Shown: in pieces, positions 1 to 5,661 of the stretch
Position numbering within the stretch: the stretch's first letter is position 1
Layout: each line of letters starts with the position of its first letter
Assembly: GCA_014379795.1 (NCBI GenBank)
Contig: JACMLC010000739.1
Span: 1 to 5,694, forward strand
DNA from: Pyrinomonadaceae bacterium
GTDB lineage: Bacteria; Acidobacteriota; Blastocatellia; Pyrinomonadales; Pyrinomonadaceae
Direction of reading: 5' to 3'
Length of the DNA: 5,694 bases
Made by a program: the position numbers and the translations under genes
The notes under the pieces: model-generated
Told to the model about the DNA's origin: nothing
The model's database searches: none
What the model saw: the letters and a program-made list of their open reading frames with translations, nothing else

Positions 1-1357
1 GGCGTTGCGCCAGCACACAGTTCAAGCTGGAAACAAAATTATACGGCTCAACGCCCATGTTCAGAAAACGCCCGATTACGTCAATCACGTGATTGGCGTG
101 AACGGTCGTGAATACGAGGTGGCCTGTCAGAGCGGATTGAATAGCAATCTGCGCCGTCTCAGTGTCGCGGATTTCACCGACCATGATCTTGTCCGGGTCG
201 TGGCGCAGGATAGAGCGCAGGCCGCGCGCAAAGGTCAAGCCTTTTTTCTCGTTGACCGGAATCTGCGTGATGCCGTGAAGCTGGTATTCGACAGGGTCTT
301 CAATCGTGATGATTTTATCTTCTTCGTTTCTAATCTCGTTGAGCGCGGCATAGAGCGTCGTCGTCTTGCCCGAACCCGTCGGGCCTGTCACCAGCACCAT
401 CCCGTAAGGCTCTGCGATGTAGCGGCGAAACTTTCTGACATCGTCTTCCGCAAAGCCGACGACATCCAATTTCAAATCGCGGAACTCTTCGTTGATCTGC
501 TCTTTGTCGAGGATACGGATGACAGCATCCTCTCCATGCACGGTCGGCATGATCGAGACGCGGAAATCCACCGTGCGCCCTTTATAGCGCACGCGGAAAC
601 GTCCATCCTGCGGGACGCGCCTTTCGGCAATGTCCAGCTCGGACATGACCTTGATACGCGAGATCAAGGTTTGATGATAAGCAAGATCAATCGGGTCAAC
701 TTTGGCTAAGAGCGCGCCGTCAATTCTGTACTTGACCTGCACTTCGGTGTCGCGCGTTTCGATGTGGATGTCCGAAGCGCGCGATTCCATCGCGTTATAG
801 ATAATCGTGTCCACAAGCTTGATGATCGGCGACATGTCGGAATCCGTCGCCAGCCGATCAAGGTCTAAAACCTCTTCGCCCGTTTCGGTCTCTTTCACCA
901 GCGAGATGCGAAAATTCGACGTGGCTTCCTGAAGCACGCGCTGCGTCGCATCGCCCTTGCGGAGCACGACATCTATCGCTCCGGCGGTCGCCACATGCGG
1001 CACGATGCGCGAGCGCAGTGCGCTTGCCAGCTCGTCAATCAGTTCGAGGTCGGTCGGGTCTGCCATCGCCACATGCAGGCGGCGGCCTTCGCGACGCAGC
1101 GGGACGAACTGGTGGCGCACCATCAAATCAACCGGCAATTCCGCCAGCACCGCATAATCAATCGGCGATTTGCCGACGGGCGGCAAGAGATCAACGTAAG
1201 GCAACCGATAACGGCGTGCCAGATCGCGCGCCGCACGCACTTCCGGCGGCTCGTGGTCTGCCGTCGGAGGCAGCATATCCTCCTCAAGCGAGATAGGCTG
1301 TGTCGTCTCGCCGATGGACGAAATGGTTTCCGTTAATTCTTCTGTCGCTTCTTTCAT
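1..1357 (-). CDS. gspE: GspE/PilB-family secretion or pilus assembly ATPase, N-terminal 452 residues (C-terminus beyond window)
   Basis: This is a cytoplasmic hexameric ATPase of the type II secretion / type IV pilus class, which drives assembly of (pseudo)pilin subunits through the GspF/PilC platform. I translated the minus strand from the ATG at 1357; an in-frame stop at 1361-1363 rules out a longer start. The frame stays open to the window edge. Residues 1-40 are acidic and low in complexity. Residues about 40-135 resemble the GspE N-terminal (MshEN-type) domain, with RLPYVDL and LHVAMADPTDL. A linker follows, then the ATPase core: SDIHIE (195-200), RVPQDGRFR (247-255), Walker A GPTGSGKT (325-332, K331), Asp box ITIEDPVEY (350-358), Walker B IMVGEIRD (391-398, E395), His box TTVHAN (417-422) and FLNMGVEPYNF (431-441). 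Full-length members usually run to about 560-600 residues, so roughly the last 110-150 are missing here. No clear Shine-Dalgarno precedes the start. The family call is firm; GspE versus PilB is not settled by this sequence. Confidence 0.95.
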   Translation of the reverse strand, partial: MKEATEELTETISSIGETTQPISLEEDMLPPTADHEPPEVRAARDLARRYRLPYVDLLPPVGKSPIDYAVLAELPVDLMVRHQFVPLRREGRRLHVAMADPTDLELIDELASALRSRIVPHVATAGAIDVVLRKGDATQRVLQEATSNFRISLVKETETGEEVLDLDRLATDSDMSPIIKLVDTIIYNAMESRASDIHIETRDTEVQVKYRIDGALLAKVDPIDLAYHQTLISRIKVMSELDIAERRVPQDGRFRVRYKGRTVDFRVSIMPTVHGEDAVIRILDKEQINEEFRDLKLDVVGFAEDDVRKFRRYIAEPYGMVLVTGPTGSGKTTTLYAALNEIRNEEDKIITIEDPVEYQLHGITQIPVNEKKGLTFARGLRSILRHDPDKIMVGEIRDTETAQIAIQSALTGHLVFTTVHANHVIDVIGRFLNMGVEPYNFVSSLNCVLAQR

Positions 1358-1385
1358 ACTTTAAGAACTTGGATGGCCGCCGAAG

Positions 1386-1413
1386 CTTATAAGGGGGAGA
1401 CCCGCTGGTTCAA
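1386..1413 (-). promoter_or_regulatory. Candidate sigma-70 promoter for gspE, in the gspF-gspE gap
   Basis: Read on the minus strand, TTGAAC (1413-1408) and TATAAG (1391-1386) are separated by exactly 16 bases. They match the sigma-70 consensus at 4 of 6 and 5 of 6 positions. The expected start near 1379 would leave a leader of about 22 bases before the gspE ATG at 1357. The -10 candidate overlaps a perfect CTTATAAG palindrome (1386-1393). If real, gspE can be expressed apart from gspF. The match is by eye; Acidobacteriota promoters are not well calibrated. Confidence 0.4.
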
Positions 1414-1428
1414 TCTTTTCGCGGCTGC

Positions 1429-2667
1429 TTATCCTCCCATCGGGCCGGAGGAGATGGATTGAATAATCGGGAGATAGATCGCGAGCAAAATCGTGATTAC
1501 GACCCCTCCCATCACTACCAGAATCGCAGGCTCCAGCGTCGTCGTCAACTGCTCAAGCCGCACTTCGCTCTCGGCATCATAGAAAGCGGAGACTTCGTCC
1601 AGCATCTCTCTTAAGCTGCCGGAACGCTCGCCGATGCCGATCATATCAAGCGCGAGGTCTGGAAGCCACCGGGCAGCCTCAAGACTCTCTGTAAAGGAGC
1701 GTCCCTCGCGCACCATCGGCAGGATTTCCGAGCTTCTGCGGCGCAGCTCGCGATTCGTGATTGACTCTGCCGCAATCTCCCATGATTCGACCAGCGTGAT
1801 GCCGCCCGCCAGCAGCGTCGCCAGCGAGCGCGTCACCTGCGCGACAGAGAGCTGCACCAGCAATTTTCCGGCGAGCGGAACTTTTAAGAGCATGCGGTCT
1901 ATCACAAGCCTCCCCGCAGGCGTGCGCGACCAGAACCAGAAAGCCACCGCACTGACAATCAGCAGCGGCGCAAGCCACACAATATTATTTGAGATGACAG
2001 ACGAGATGCCGACCACGATGACCGTCACCGTCGGCAGTTTGCTATTGGCGCTCAAGCCTTGAAACAACTCCGACATGCGCGGCACGACGTAGACGCTCAG
2101 GAACGCAACCATGCCGACAGAGGCTATCAGCAGGAAAGACGGATAAGCCAACGCGCCGCGAATCTTGCGCCGCAGTTGCACGTTGCGCCGCATGTATGTG
2201 ACGTAACGATTGAGCACATCGTCGAGCGCGCCGCTACGTTCTCCGGCCAAGATAGAAGCCGTGTAGATACGCGGAAAAATCTCGCCCTGCGCGGCGAAGG
2301 CCGCCGACAGCGCCGCGCCGCCGCGAATCGCTTGTTCGACTTCATCAAGCACCACGCGCAGCCGCGACGAAGCCGCACGCTTTCTGAGCATCGTAATCGC
2401 CTGAAGAATCGGGATGCCTGCGCGAAACAAGGCCGCGAGCTGCTGGTTAAAGAGCAGAAAATCGCTGGCCTTAACGCGGGCGTTGCTGCCGCCGCCGCCG
2501 CCTCTGGTCAAAGCCGAGACGCCCCCTGTCTTTGGCGGCGTGACGGCAAAGACCCTGAAGCCCTCTTGCTCAAGGCGCGAGCGCGCTTCATGCACGCCGG
2601 GCGCTTCGACTGTGCGCGTTATCACGTCGCCCGCAGGCGTTCCTAAACGACAAATGAACTCAGCCAT
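1429..2667 (-). CDS. gspF: GspF/PilC-family inner-membrane platform protein
   Basis: This is a complete 412-residue protein, the normal length for the family. In type II secretion and type IV pilus machines it sits in the inner membrane, binds the assembly ATPase and helps move (pseudo)pilin subunits into the growing fibre. A short N-terminal region (about 3-45, with FICRLGTPAGDV and EQEGFRVFAV) leads to a glycine-rich linker containing five consecutive glycines (56-60). Then come the two tandem T2SSF domains: the first about 70-195 (LLFNQQLAALFRAGIPI, then AGERSGALDDVL at 141-152) and the second about 272-400 (LATLLAGGITL, then GIGERSGSLREML at 344-356). Hydrophobic segments lie at about 174-196, 213-246 and 380-402, as expected for a three-helix F protein. 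The repeated GERSG motif marks the internal duplication. The gene lies upstream of gspE in the same direction with a 71-bp gap. The start follows a weak GGGAT-like element about 15 bases upstream. Assignment to type II secretion rather than a type IV pilus is inference. Confidence 0.95.
   Translation of the reverse strand: MAEFICRLGTPAGDVITRTVEAPGVHEARSRLEQEGFRVFAVTPPKTGGVSALTRGGGGGSNARVKASDFLLFNQQLAALFRAGIPILQAITMLRKRAASSRLRVVLDEVEQAIRGGAALSAAFAAQGEIFPRIYTASILAGERSGALDDVLNRYVTYMRRNVQLRRKIRGALAYPSFLLIASVGMVAFLSVYVVPRMSELFQGLSANSKLPTVTVIVVGISSVISNNIVWLAPLLIVSAVAFWFWSRTPAGRLVIDRMLLKVPLAGKLLVQLSVAQVTRSLATLLAGGITLVESWEIAAESITNRELRRRSSEILPMVREGRSFTESLEAARWLPDLALDMIGIGERSGSLREMLDEVSAFYDAESEVRLEQLTTTLEPAILVVMGGVVITILLAIYLPIIQSISSGPMGG
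2488..2502. repeat. (GCC)5 trinucleotide run inside gspF
   Basis: Five perfect GCC units on the plus strand encode Gly56-Gly60 of the GspF-like protein on the minus strand. They lie in the linker between the N-terminal region and the first T2SSF domain. In-frame unit gain or loss would only change linker length. Confidence 0.8.
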
Positions 2668-2715
2668 AAATGCTATTTTAAATCCCTTTGAAGTACCCGG
2701 TAAGTTGGGTTGAAA

Positions 2716-2724
2716 AGTATATCA
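2716..2724 (-). promoter_or_regulatory. Candidate extended -10 promoter for gspF
   Basis: On the minus strand the bases read TGATATACT, a TGn extension followed by TATACT (5 of 6 to the -10 consensus). There is no good -35 at normal spacing, but extended -10 promoters can work without one. A start near 2709 would give a leader of about 42 bases before the gspF ATG. Confidence 0.35.
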
Positions 2725-2768
2725 TGCGCTCGCGCGCTCGTGCGACATCAGGCGAAGCTGAGAAGCCG

Positions 2769-2780
2769 TTTGCTATCAAG
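2769..2780 (+). repeat. 12-bp direct repeat, copy 1 (TTTGCTATCAAG)
   Basis: This is identical to 2967-2978, 198 bp away in the same orientation within the same intergenic region. By a simple 4^12 estimate, a 12-base match within about 500 bases is uncommon by chance. Its role is unknown. Confidence 0.55.
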
Positions 2781-2853
2781 ATGCTTTTCCGAAGTGGCCC
2801 TGTTTCCGGCTCCTGCCCCTTGGCCCTCGTGGAATACACGCCCCCCGGCGCGG

Positions 2854-2884
2854 AAAGTTGCAGGCAGAACAAACCAAAGTTGCA
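2854..2884 (+). repeat. Pair of 9-bp direct repeats (AAAGTTGCA) 22 bp apart
   Basis: AAAGTTGCA occurs at 2854-2862 and 2876-2884. The 22-bp start-to-start distance is about two turns of DNA, so both copies would face the same side of the helix, as in tandem sites for response regulators or other dimeric activators. The pair ends 14 bases before the palindrome at 2898-2925 and about 43 bases before the rightward -35 candidate, a typical activator position. The binding role is inference. Confidence 0.45.
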
Positions 2885-2897
2885 AATCCGACATCTG

Positions 2898-2925
2898 AGC
2901 GATTGATTACCGCAATCAATCGGCT
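2898..2925. promoter_or_regulatory. Long palindrome or hairpin, candidate operator
   Basis: A perfect 8-bp inverted repeat, GATTGATT (2901-2908) and AATCAATC (2914-2921), surrounds a 5-base centre. The arms extend to AGC/GCT if G2922 is bulged, giving 11 pairs. It abuts the rightward -35 candidate (2928) and has no T-run after it, so an operator fits better than a terminator. A structured RNA element is the alternative. Confidence 0.5.
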
Positions 2926-2927
2926 TC

Positions 2928-2956
2928 TTGCGCAGGCAGGCTACGTGTCCTACAAT
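2928..2956 (+). promoter_or_regulatory. Candidate sigma-70 promoter for the first VWA gene
   Basis: TTGCGC (2928-2933) and TACAAT (2951-2956) are separated by exactly 17 bases. The -10 matches consensus at 5 of 6 positions; the -35 matches only 3 of 6, which would suit an activated promoter. A start near 2963 would give an unusually long leader of about 209 bases before the ATG at 3172, so a closer promoter that I cannot recognise is possible. Confidence 0.3.
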
Positions 2957-2966
2957 GCGCATCAGC

Positions 2967-2978
2967 TTTGCTATCAAG
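2967..2978 (+). repeat. 12-bp direct repeat, copy 2 (TTTGCTATCAAG)
   Basis: This is the second exact copy of the 12-mer at 2769-2780. It lies just downstream of the rightward -10 candidate, so it would fall at the very start of the predicted VWA leader transcript. Confidence 0.55.
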
Positions 2979-3160
2979 GCCATCAAAAACCAGCGTAGCG
3001 AGCAGCGGTCTCCCCGTAAGCCGATCAATATCGCTTCTTCAAAAAGTCAGGGCGCGTGTCCGGCAGAGCGTTCCTTTACGGGCTGGCTGCGCGTCATAGA
3101 ACAAGTCCTTTCGTCAGGCTTAAGAGGGATTAGAGCATCTCTACAGGCCATGAAGGGAAC

Positions 3161-3166
3161 AGGGAG
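3161..3166 (+). promoter_or_regulatory. Ribosome binding site of the first VWA gene
   Basis: AGGGAG lies five bases before the ATG at 3172. It supports this start over the out-of-frame ATG at 3150. Confidence 0.75.
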
Positions 3167-3171
3167 TTTAC

Positions 3172-4188
3172 ATGAACGTCAGGCACCGCAACAGAATCTT
3201 GTTGGCGCTCGTTTGCTGTCTGGTCTTGGCCTGCTTGGCGCTCGTCGCTCCGGCGCACCGCGCGCAGGAGAAAAAGGCTGCGCCCGCCTCCGCCGCACAG
3301 CCGTCCCCCACCCCGCAGCCCGGTCAACCGGTAGACGACACGACCGTCATGGTCCAGACGGATTTGGTCACGTTGACCGTCACCGTCACAGACAACTACG
3401 GGCGCTTTGTCTCAGGGCTGAACAAAAAACACTTCACCATCCTCGACGATAAAGAAGAGCAGGTCATAGAGCATTTCAGCGACGACGATGCGCCGGTCAC
3501 GGTCGGGGTGCTCTTCGACGTGTCAGGCTCGATGAGCGGCGATAAGATTAGCAAAGCCCGGACAGCCCTCTCGCGCTTTATCGAGACCAGCCATAATTCC
3601 GATGAATATTTTTTGATTGGCTTTAACTCGCGTGCACAACTCCTCTTGGACAAAACGCGTGACGGCGACGCAGTGCTGGATAAGCTGACCTACGTGGACA
3701 CGAAAGGCCAGACGGCGCTCTACGATGCCTGCTATCTGGGAGTCGAGAAAGTGACGCGCGGCGCGCACCAGAAACGCGCTGTGCTGCTGATTAGCGACGG
3801 GCAGGACAACAACTCGCGCTATACTTTTAGCGAGCTGCGCCGCCTCTTGAAAGAATCGGATGTGGTGGTTTACTCGATTGGAATCTTAGGCGGCTCAGAC
3901 CCCGGCAGCGCGCTCGGCATGCACGGGCAGTCGCTGCTCGACGAGTTGTCGGCGGTCTCCGGCGGGAAAGCTTTTTTTCCGAACACCGCTGCCGAGATGG
4001 ATGAAATCTTCGAGCGCATCGCGCTTGAGCTGAGACATCAATACTCGATTGGCTATCGCCCGTCGAATTTCGTCAACGACGGCAAGTGGCACAAGCTGAA
4101 AGTCAAAGTCACGCCGCCGCGCGGGTTGCCGCGACTTTTCGTCCGCAGCCGCGAAGGTTATTATGCGATTACCAGTCCGCGCCGCTAG
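3172..4188 (+). CDS. Secreted VWA-domain protein, Acidobacterial VWFA-related family (first of tandem pair)
   Basis: This is a 338-residue predicted exported protein. Residues 1-28 form a signal peptide: basic MNVRHRNR, a hydrophobic core, and an A-P-A cleavage site near 28. A lipoprotein alternative at Cys21 (VLAC) is a poor lipobox match. A Pro/Ala/Gln-rich linker follows (about 31-56). The conserved lead-in (about 60-105) carries TDLVTLTVTVTD and LNKKHFTILDD. The VWA fold spans about 108-290 and its metal site (MIDAS) is complete: DVSGS (116-120), the Thr in GQTALYDA (T181) and ISDG (D209). The protein ends with GGKAFFP (264-270), RHQYSIGY (288-295) and a short beta-rich tail. This order matches the VWFA-related Acidobacterial domain family (TIGR03436-like), known for paralog expansion in Acidobacteriota. 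The expected biochemistry is divalent-metal-dependent protein or ligand binding outside the cytoplasm; the partner is unknown. A paralog follows downstream, and gspF is divergent upstream. Confidence 0.93.
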   Translation: MNVRHRNRILLALVCCLVLACLALVAPAHRAQEKKAAPASAAQPSPTPQPGQPVDDTTVMVQTDLVTLTVTVTDNYGRFVSGLNKKHFTILDDKEEQVIEHFSDDDAPVTVGVLFDVSGSMSGDKISKARTALSRFIETSHNSDEYFLIGFNSRAQLLLDKTRDGDAVLDKLTYVDTKGQTALYDACYLGVEKVTRGAHQKRAVLLISDGQDNNSRYTFSELRRLLKESDVVVYSIGILGGSDPGSALGMHGQSLLDELSAVSGGKAFFPNTAAEMDEIFERIALELRHQYSIGYRPSNFVNDGKWHKLKVKVTPPRGLPRLFVRSREGYYAITSPRR

Positions 4189-4199
4189 GCTTTAAGATA

Positions 4200-4249
4200 T
4201 TAAGCATGCCCGGCGCGGCAACGCAGACTGCTGCGAAGGGCATCTTTAA
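4200..4249 (+). other. Nested hairpin after the first VWA gene
   Basis: TTAA (4200-4203) pairs with TTAA (4246-4249), and ATGCCC (4206-4211) pairs with GGGCAT (4238-4243), across a 2x2 internal loop. An inner stem CGCAG (4222-4226) / CTGCG (4231-4235) has a 4-base loop. It starts 11 bases after the VWA stop codon. There is no T-run, so it may be an RNA 3'-end or processing structure rather than a terminator. Confidence 0.35.
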
Positions 4250-4251
4250 GA

Positions 4252-4269
4252 GGCGCGTGCGGCGCGTGC
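4252..4269 (+). repeat. Tandem 9-bp repeat (GGCGCGTGC x2)
   Basis: These are two perfect adjacent copies of GGCGCGTGC, immediately after the nested hairpin in the gap between the VWA genes. No function is visible. Confidence 0.5.
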
Positions 4270-4322
4270 AGGCTGCCAGAAGCTTGGCGCGATGTTCTTT
4301 TTGCCCCAGCAGCGCGCGAATG

Positions 4323-4387
4323 GATGTCAGGTCTTAGATGCCGGATGTTAGCTATCATCCATGAACGGACATCTAGCATCTGGCATC
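4323..4387. repeat. Two inverted arrays of degenerate GATGNNR-type heptamers
   Basis: In 7-base phase from 4323 the plus strand reads GATGTCA, GGTCTTA, GATGCCG, GATGTTA and GCTATCA (to 4357). On the minus strand from 4387 it reads GATGCCA, GATGCTA and GATGTCC (to 4367). The two arrays face each other and their repeats form the arms of the hairpin at 4336-4388. This resembles heptameric STRR repeats known from cyanobacteria in style, but not in sequence as far as I can say. Confidence 0.5.
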
Positions 4388-4393
4388 TTTTTT
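4336..4393 (+). terminator. Terminator-like hairpin between the two VWA genes
   Basis: AGATGCCGGATGTTAG (4336-4351) pairs along its whole 16 bases with CTAGCATCTGGCATCT (4373-4388), with two G-U wobbles and no mismatch. The loop is 21 bases, and six T follow (4388-4393, sharing one base with the arm). That is the form of an intrinsic terminator. It ends only 17 bases before the next ATG, with no room for a promoter in between. It would therefore either limit read-through from the first VWA gene or act as a leader attenuator for the second. Confidence 0.65.
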
Positions 4394-4402
4394 CTTGAGA
4401 GT

Positions 4403-4406
4403 GGAG
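4403..4406 (+). promoter_or_regulatory. Ribosome binding site of the second VWA gene
   Basis: GGAG lies four bases before the ATG at 4411 and outside the terminator-like stem, so it stays accessible when the hairpin forms. It supports this start. Confidence 0.55.
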
Positions 4407-4410
4407 TGGG

Positions 4411-5646
4411 ATGAAAAACTTTCGCATAAACTTAAATGGTCATACGCGCCGCGCGTGGACGCTCTTTGGCGCGTGCGCGCTTACGCTGGCTTTTCTCATT
4501 CTCTCGCACGGCGGGCAGGCGCAGCAGCAGCAAACACAACAGGACTCAAGGCCGCGCCGCGTTGACCCGAGCGCGTCGCCGACGCCGCCCAAGCTCACAA
4601 CGCAACCGTCTTCACAAACGCCCGGAGCGAATCCATCGGCGACGCCCGCAGACCCTGATGGCGTCGAGCTGGACGAAGGCGACACGATCAAGGTTGATAC
4701 CAACCTCGTGAATCTGAACGTGCGCGTGATTGATCGCAACAATCGCACTTTCAACGACGTGCGGCAGGACGAGTTTCGCATTTACGAAGACGGCGTGCTG
4801 CAAAAAATCGAGTTTGCTTCAAAGGAAGAAGTTCCGATCAGCTATGGTCTGGCGATTGACACCAGCGGCTCGCTGCGCTCGCAGTTGCCGCAGGTCATCG
4901 AAGCGGGCAAGACCATCGTTGACAGCAACAAAGAGGGCGACGAGACTTTTCTGGTCACTTTCACCAGCAGCGATAAGATAGAGACAATCGTTGACTTCAC
5001 CCCGAACAAAAATGAATTGAAGGAACGGATTGACGAACTTTACGTAAACTCCGGCCAGACGGCTGTGGTGGATGCCGTCTACCTCTCTGCCGAGCGCGTT
5101 GCACAGTATAAGAAGAGCAACGATTCCGATGATCGCCGCCGCCGCGCGCTGATCATCGTCACGGACGGCGAAGACCGTGACAGCTATTACAAGCAGGAAC
5201 AGCTTTTCGCGCGCTTGCGCGAGGACGACGTGCAGATTTACATCATCGGTTTTGTCAACGAGCTGGAAGACGAAAAGTCAGGCATCTTTATCCGCAAGAG
5301 CCACAAGAGCCGTGCGGTTGACTTGCTCAACCGGATGGCTAAAGAGACGGGCGGGCGCGCTTTTTTTCCCGCCTCCCTGAGCGAATTGCCCGGCATCGCC
5401 ACAGAGATTACGCGCGACATGCGGACGCAATACGTCATCGGCTATTACCCGACCAACGAGCGGAAAGACGGAACCTATCGCGCCATCCGCGTCACGATTG
5501 GCGACGCGACGGGGCGCGATAAGCGCATCGCCATCACACGCTCTGGCCGCACCGCGCCACGCGAAGGCGGCGCGCCCGTGACGCCCGCGCCCAAACCGGC
5601 CCCGTCGCGCAACGTTAAGCCAGCAACGACCGGACGCAAGCCTTAA
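4411..5646 (+). CDS. Secreted VWA-domain protein, Acidobacterial VWFA-related family (second of tandem pair)
   Basis: This is a 411-residue predicted exported paralog of the gene before it. The signal peptide has a basic start including TRRAW (a weak twin-arginine resemblance), a hydrophobic core at about 16-32, and likely cleavage after G-Q-A at 37. Residues 38-90 form a Gln/Pro/Ser/Thr-rich, probably disordered linker. The conserved lead-in (about 94-140) carries TNLVNLNVRVID and EFRIYEDGVLQKIEF. The VWA fold spans about 143-345 with a complete MIDAS: DTSGS (150-154), the Thr in GQTAVVDA (T217) and TDGED (251-255, D252). GGRAFFP (314-320) and RTQYVIGYYP (338-347) mirror the first protein. 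Unlike it, this one ends in a Pro/Ala/Arg-rich basic tail (about 380-411). Its only cysteine is in the signal peptide, so the mature protein has none. Two in-frame stops close the gene (TAA TAA, 5644-5649). Metal-dependent binding outside the cytoplasm is expected; the ligand is unknown. Confidence 0.93.
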   Translation: MKNFRINLNGHTRRAWTLFGACALTLAFLILSHGGQAQQQQTQQDSRPRRVDPSASPTPPKLTTQPSSQTPGANPSATPADPDGVELDEGDTIKVDTNLVNLNVRVIDRNNRTFNDVRQDEFRIYEDGVLQKIEFASKEEVPISYGLAIDTSGSLRSQLPQVIEAGKTIVDSNKEGDETFLVTFTSSDKIETIVDFTPNKNELKERIDELYVNSGQTAVVDAVYLSAERVAQYKKSNDSDDRRRRALIIVTDGEDRDSYYKQEQLFARLREDDVQIYIIGFVNELEDEKSGIFIRKSHKSRAVDLLNRMAKETGGRAFFPASLSELPGIATEITRDMRTQYVIGYYPTNERKDGTYRAIRVTIGDATGRDKRIAITRSGRTAPREGGAPVTPAPKPAPSRNVKPATTGRKP

Positions 5647-5661
5647 TAAGAATTAAAGCGA

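Larger units (their letters stand above)
2668..3171. other. Divergent intergenic control region between gspF and the first VWA gene
   Basis: About 500 bp separates the divergent gspF (leftward) and first VWA gene (rightward). Open frames cross it on both strands (for example minus 2678-3028 and plus 2928-3452). Their conceptual products are rich in Cys, Arg and Ser, show no domain or motif I recognise, and lack convincing ribosome sites, so I treat the stretch as non-coding. It contains an extended -10 candidate for gspF, a palindrome next to a -35/-10 pair facing the VWA gene, a 9-bp direct repeat at 22-bp spacing, a 12-bp direct repeat 198 bp apart, and a small TAGAG-CAT-CTCTA inverted repeat (3131-3143) just before the VWA ribosome site. 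A small RNA or small ORF cannot be excluded. Confidence 0.7.

Noticed and set aside
5..709. Plus-strand open frame of 234 codons
   Set aside because: It is the antisense shadow of the GspE-like ATPase, whose minus-strand frame contains every expected motif (Walker A, Asp box, Walker B, His box).
2059..2646. Plus-strand open frame of 195 codons
   Set aside because: It is antisense to the complete GspF-like gene. Its product is Arg/His/Ala-rich with no domain, as expected of a shadow in GC-rich DNA.
2898..2925. Palindrome read as an intrinsic terminator
   Set aside because: No T-run follows on either strand at the right distance, and no gene ends nearby on either side.
2678..3028. Minus-strand open frame of 116 codons ending just before gspF
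   Set aside because: Its position is suggestive of an operon gene, but the product has no recognisable motif, is unusually Cys-rich and lacks a clear ribosome site. It also runs through the palindrome and repeat region.
3225..3240. Lipoprotein signal (Cys21) in the first VWA protein
   Set aside because: The preceding residues V-L-A fit the lipobox poorly at position -2, and an A-P-A type I cleavage site lies just downstream. It is kept only as an alternative in the gene entry.
2928..3452. Plus-strand open frame of 174 codons overlapping the first VWA gene
   Set aside because: Its second half overlaps the VWA coding region out of frame, and the product is low-complexity Arg-rich. The VWA start has a proper ribosome site and signal peptide.
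4323..4387. Heptamer repeats read as a CRISPR array
   Set aside because: Units are 7 bases, contiguous, degenerate and without unique spacers; no cas genes are in the window.
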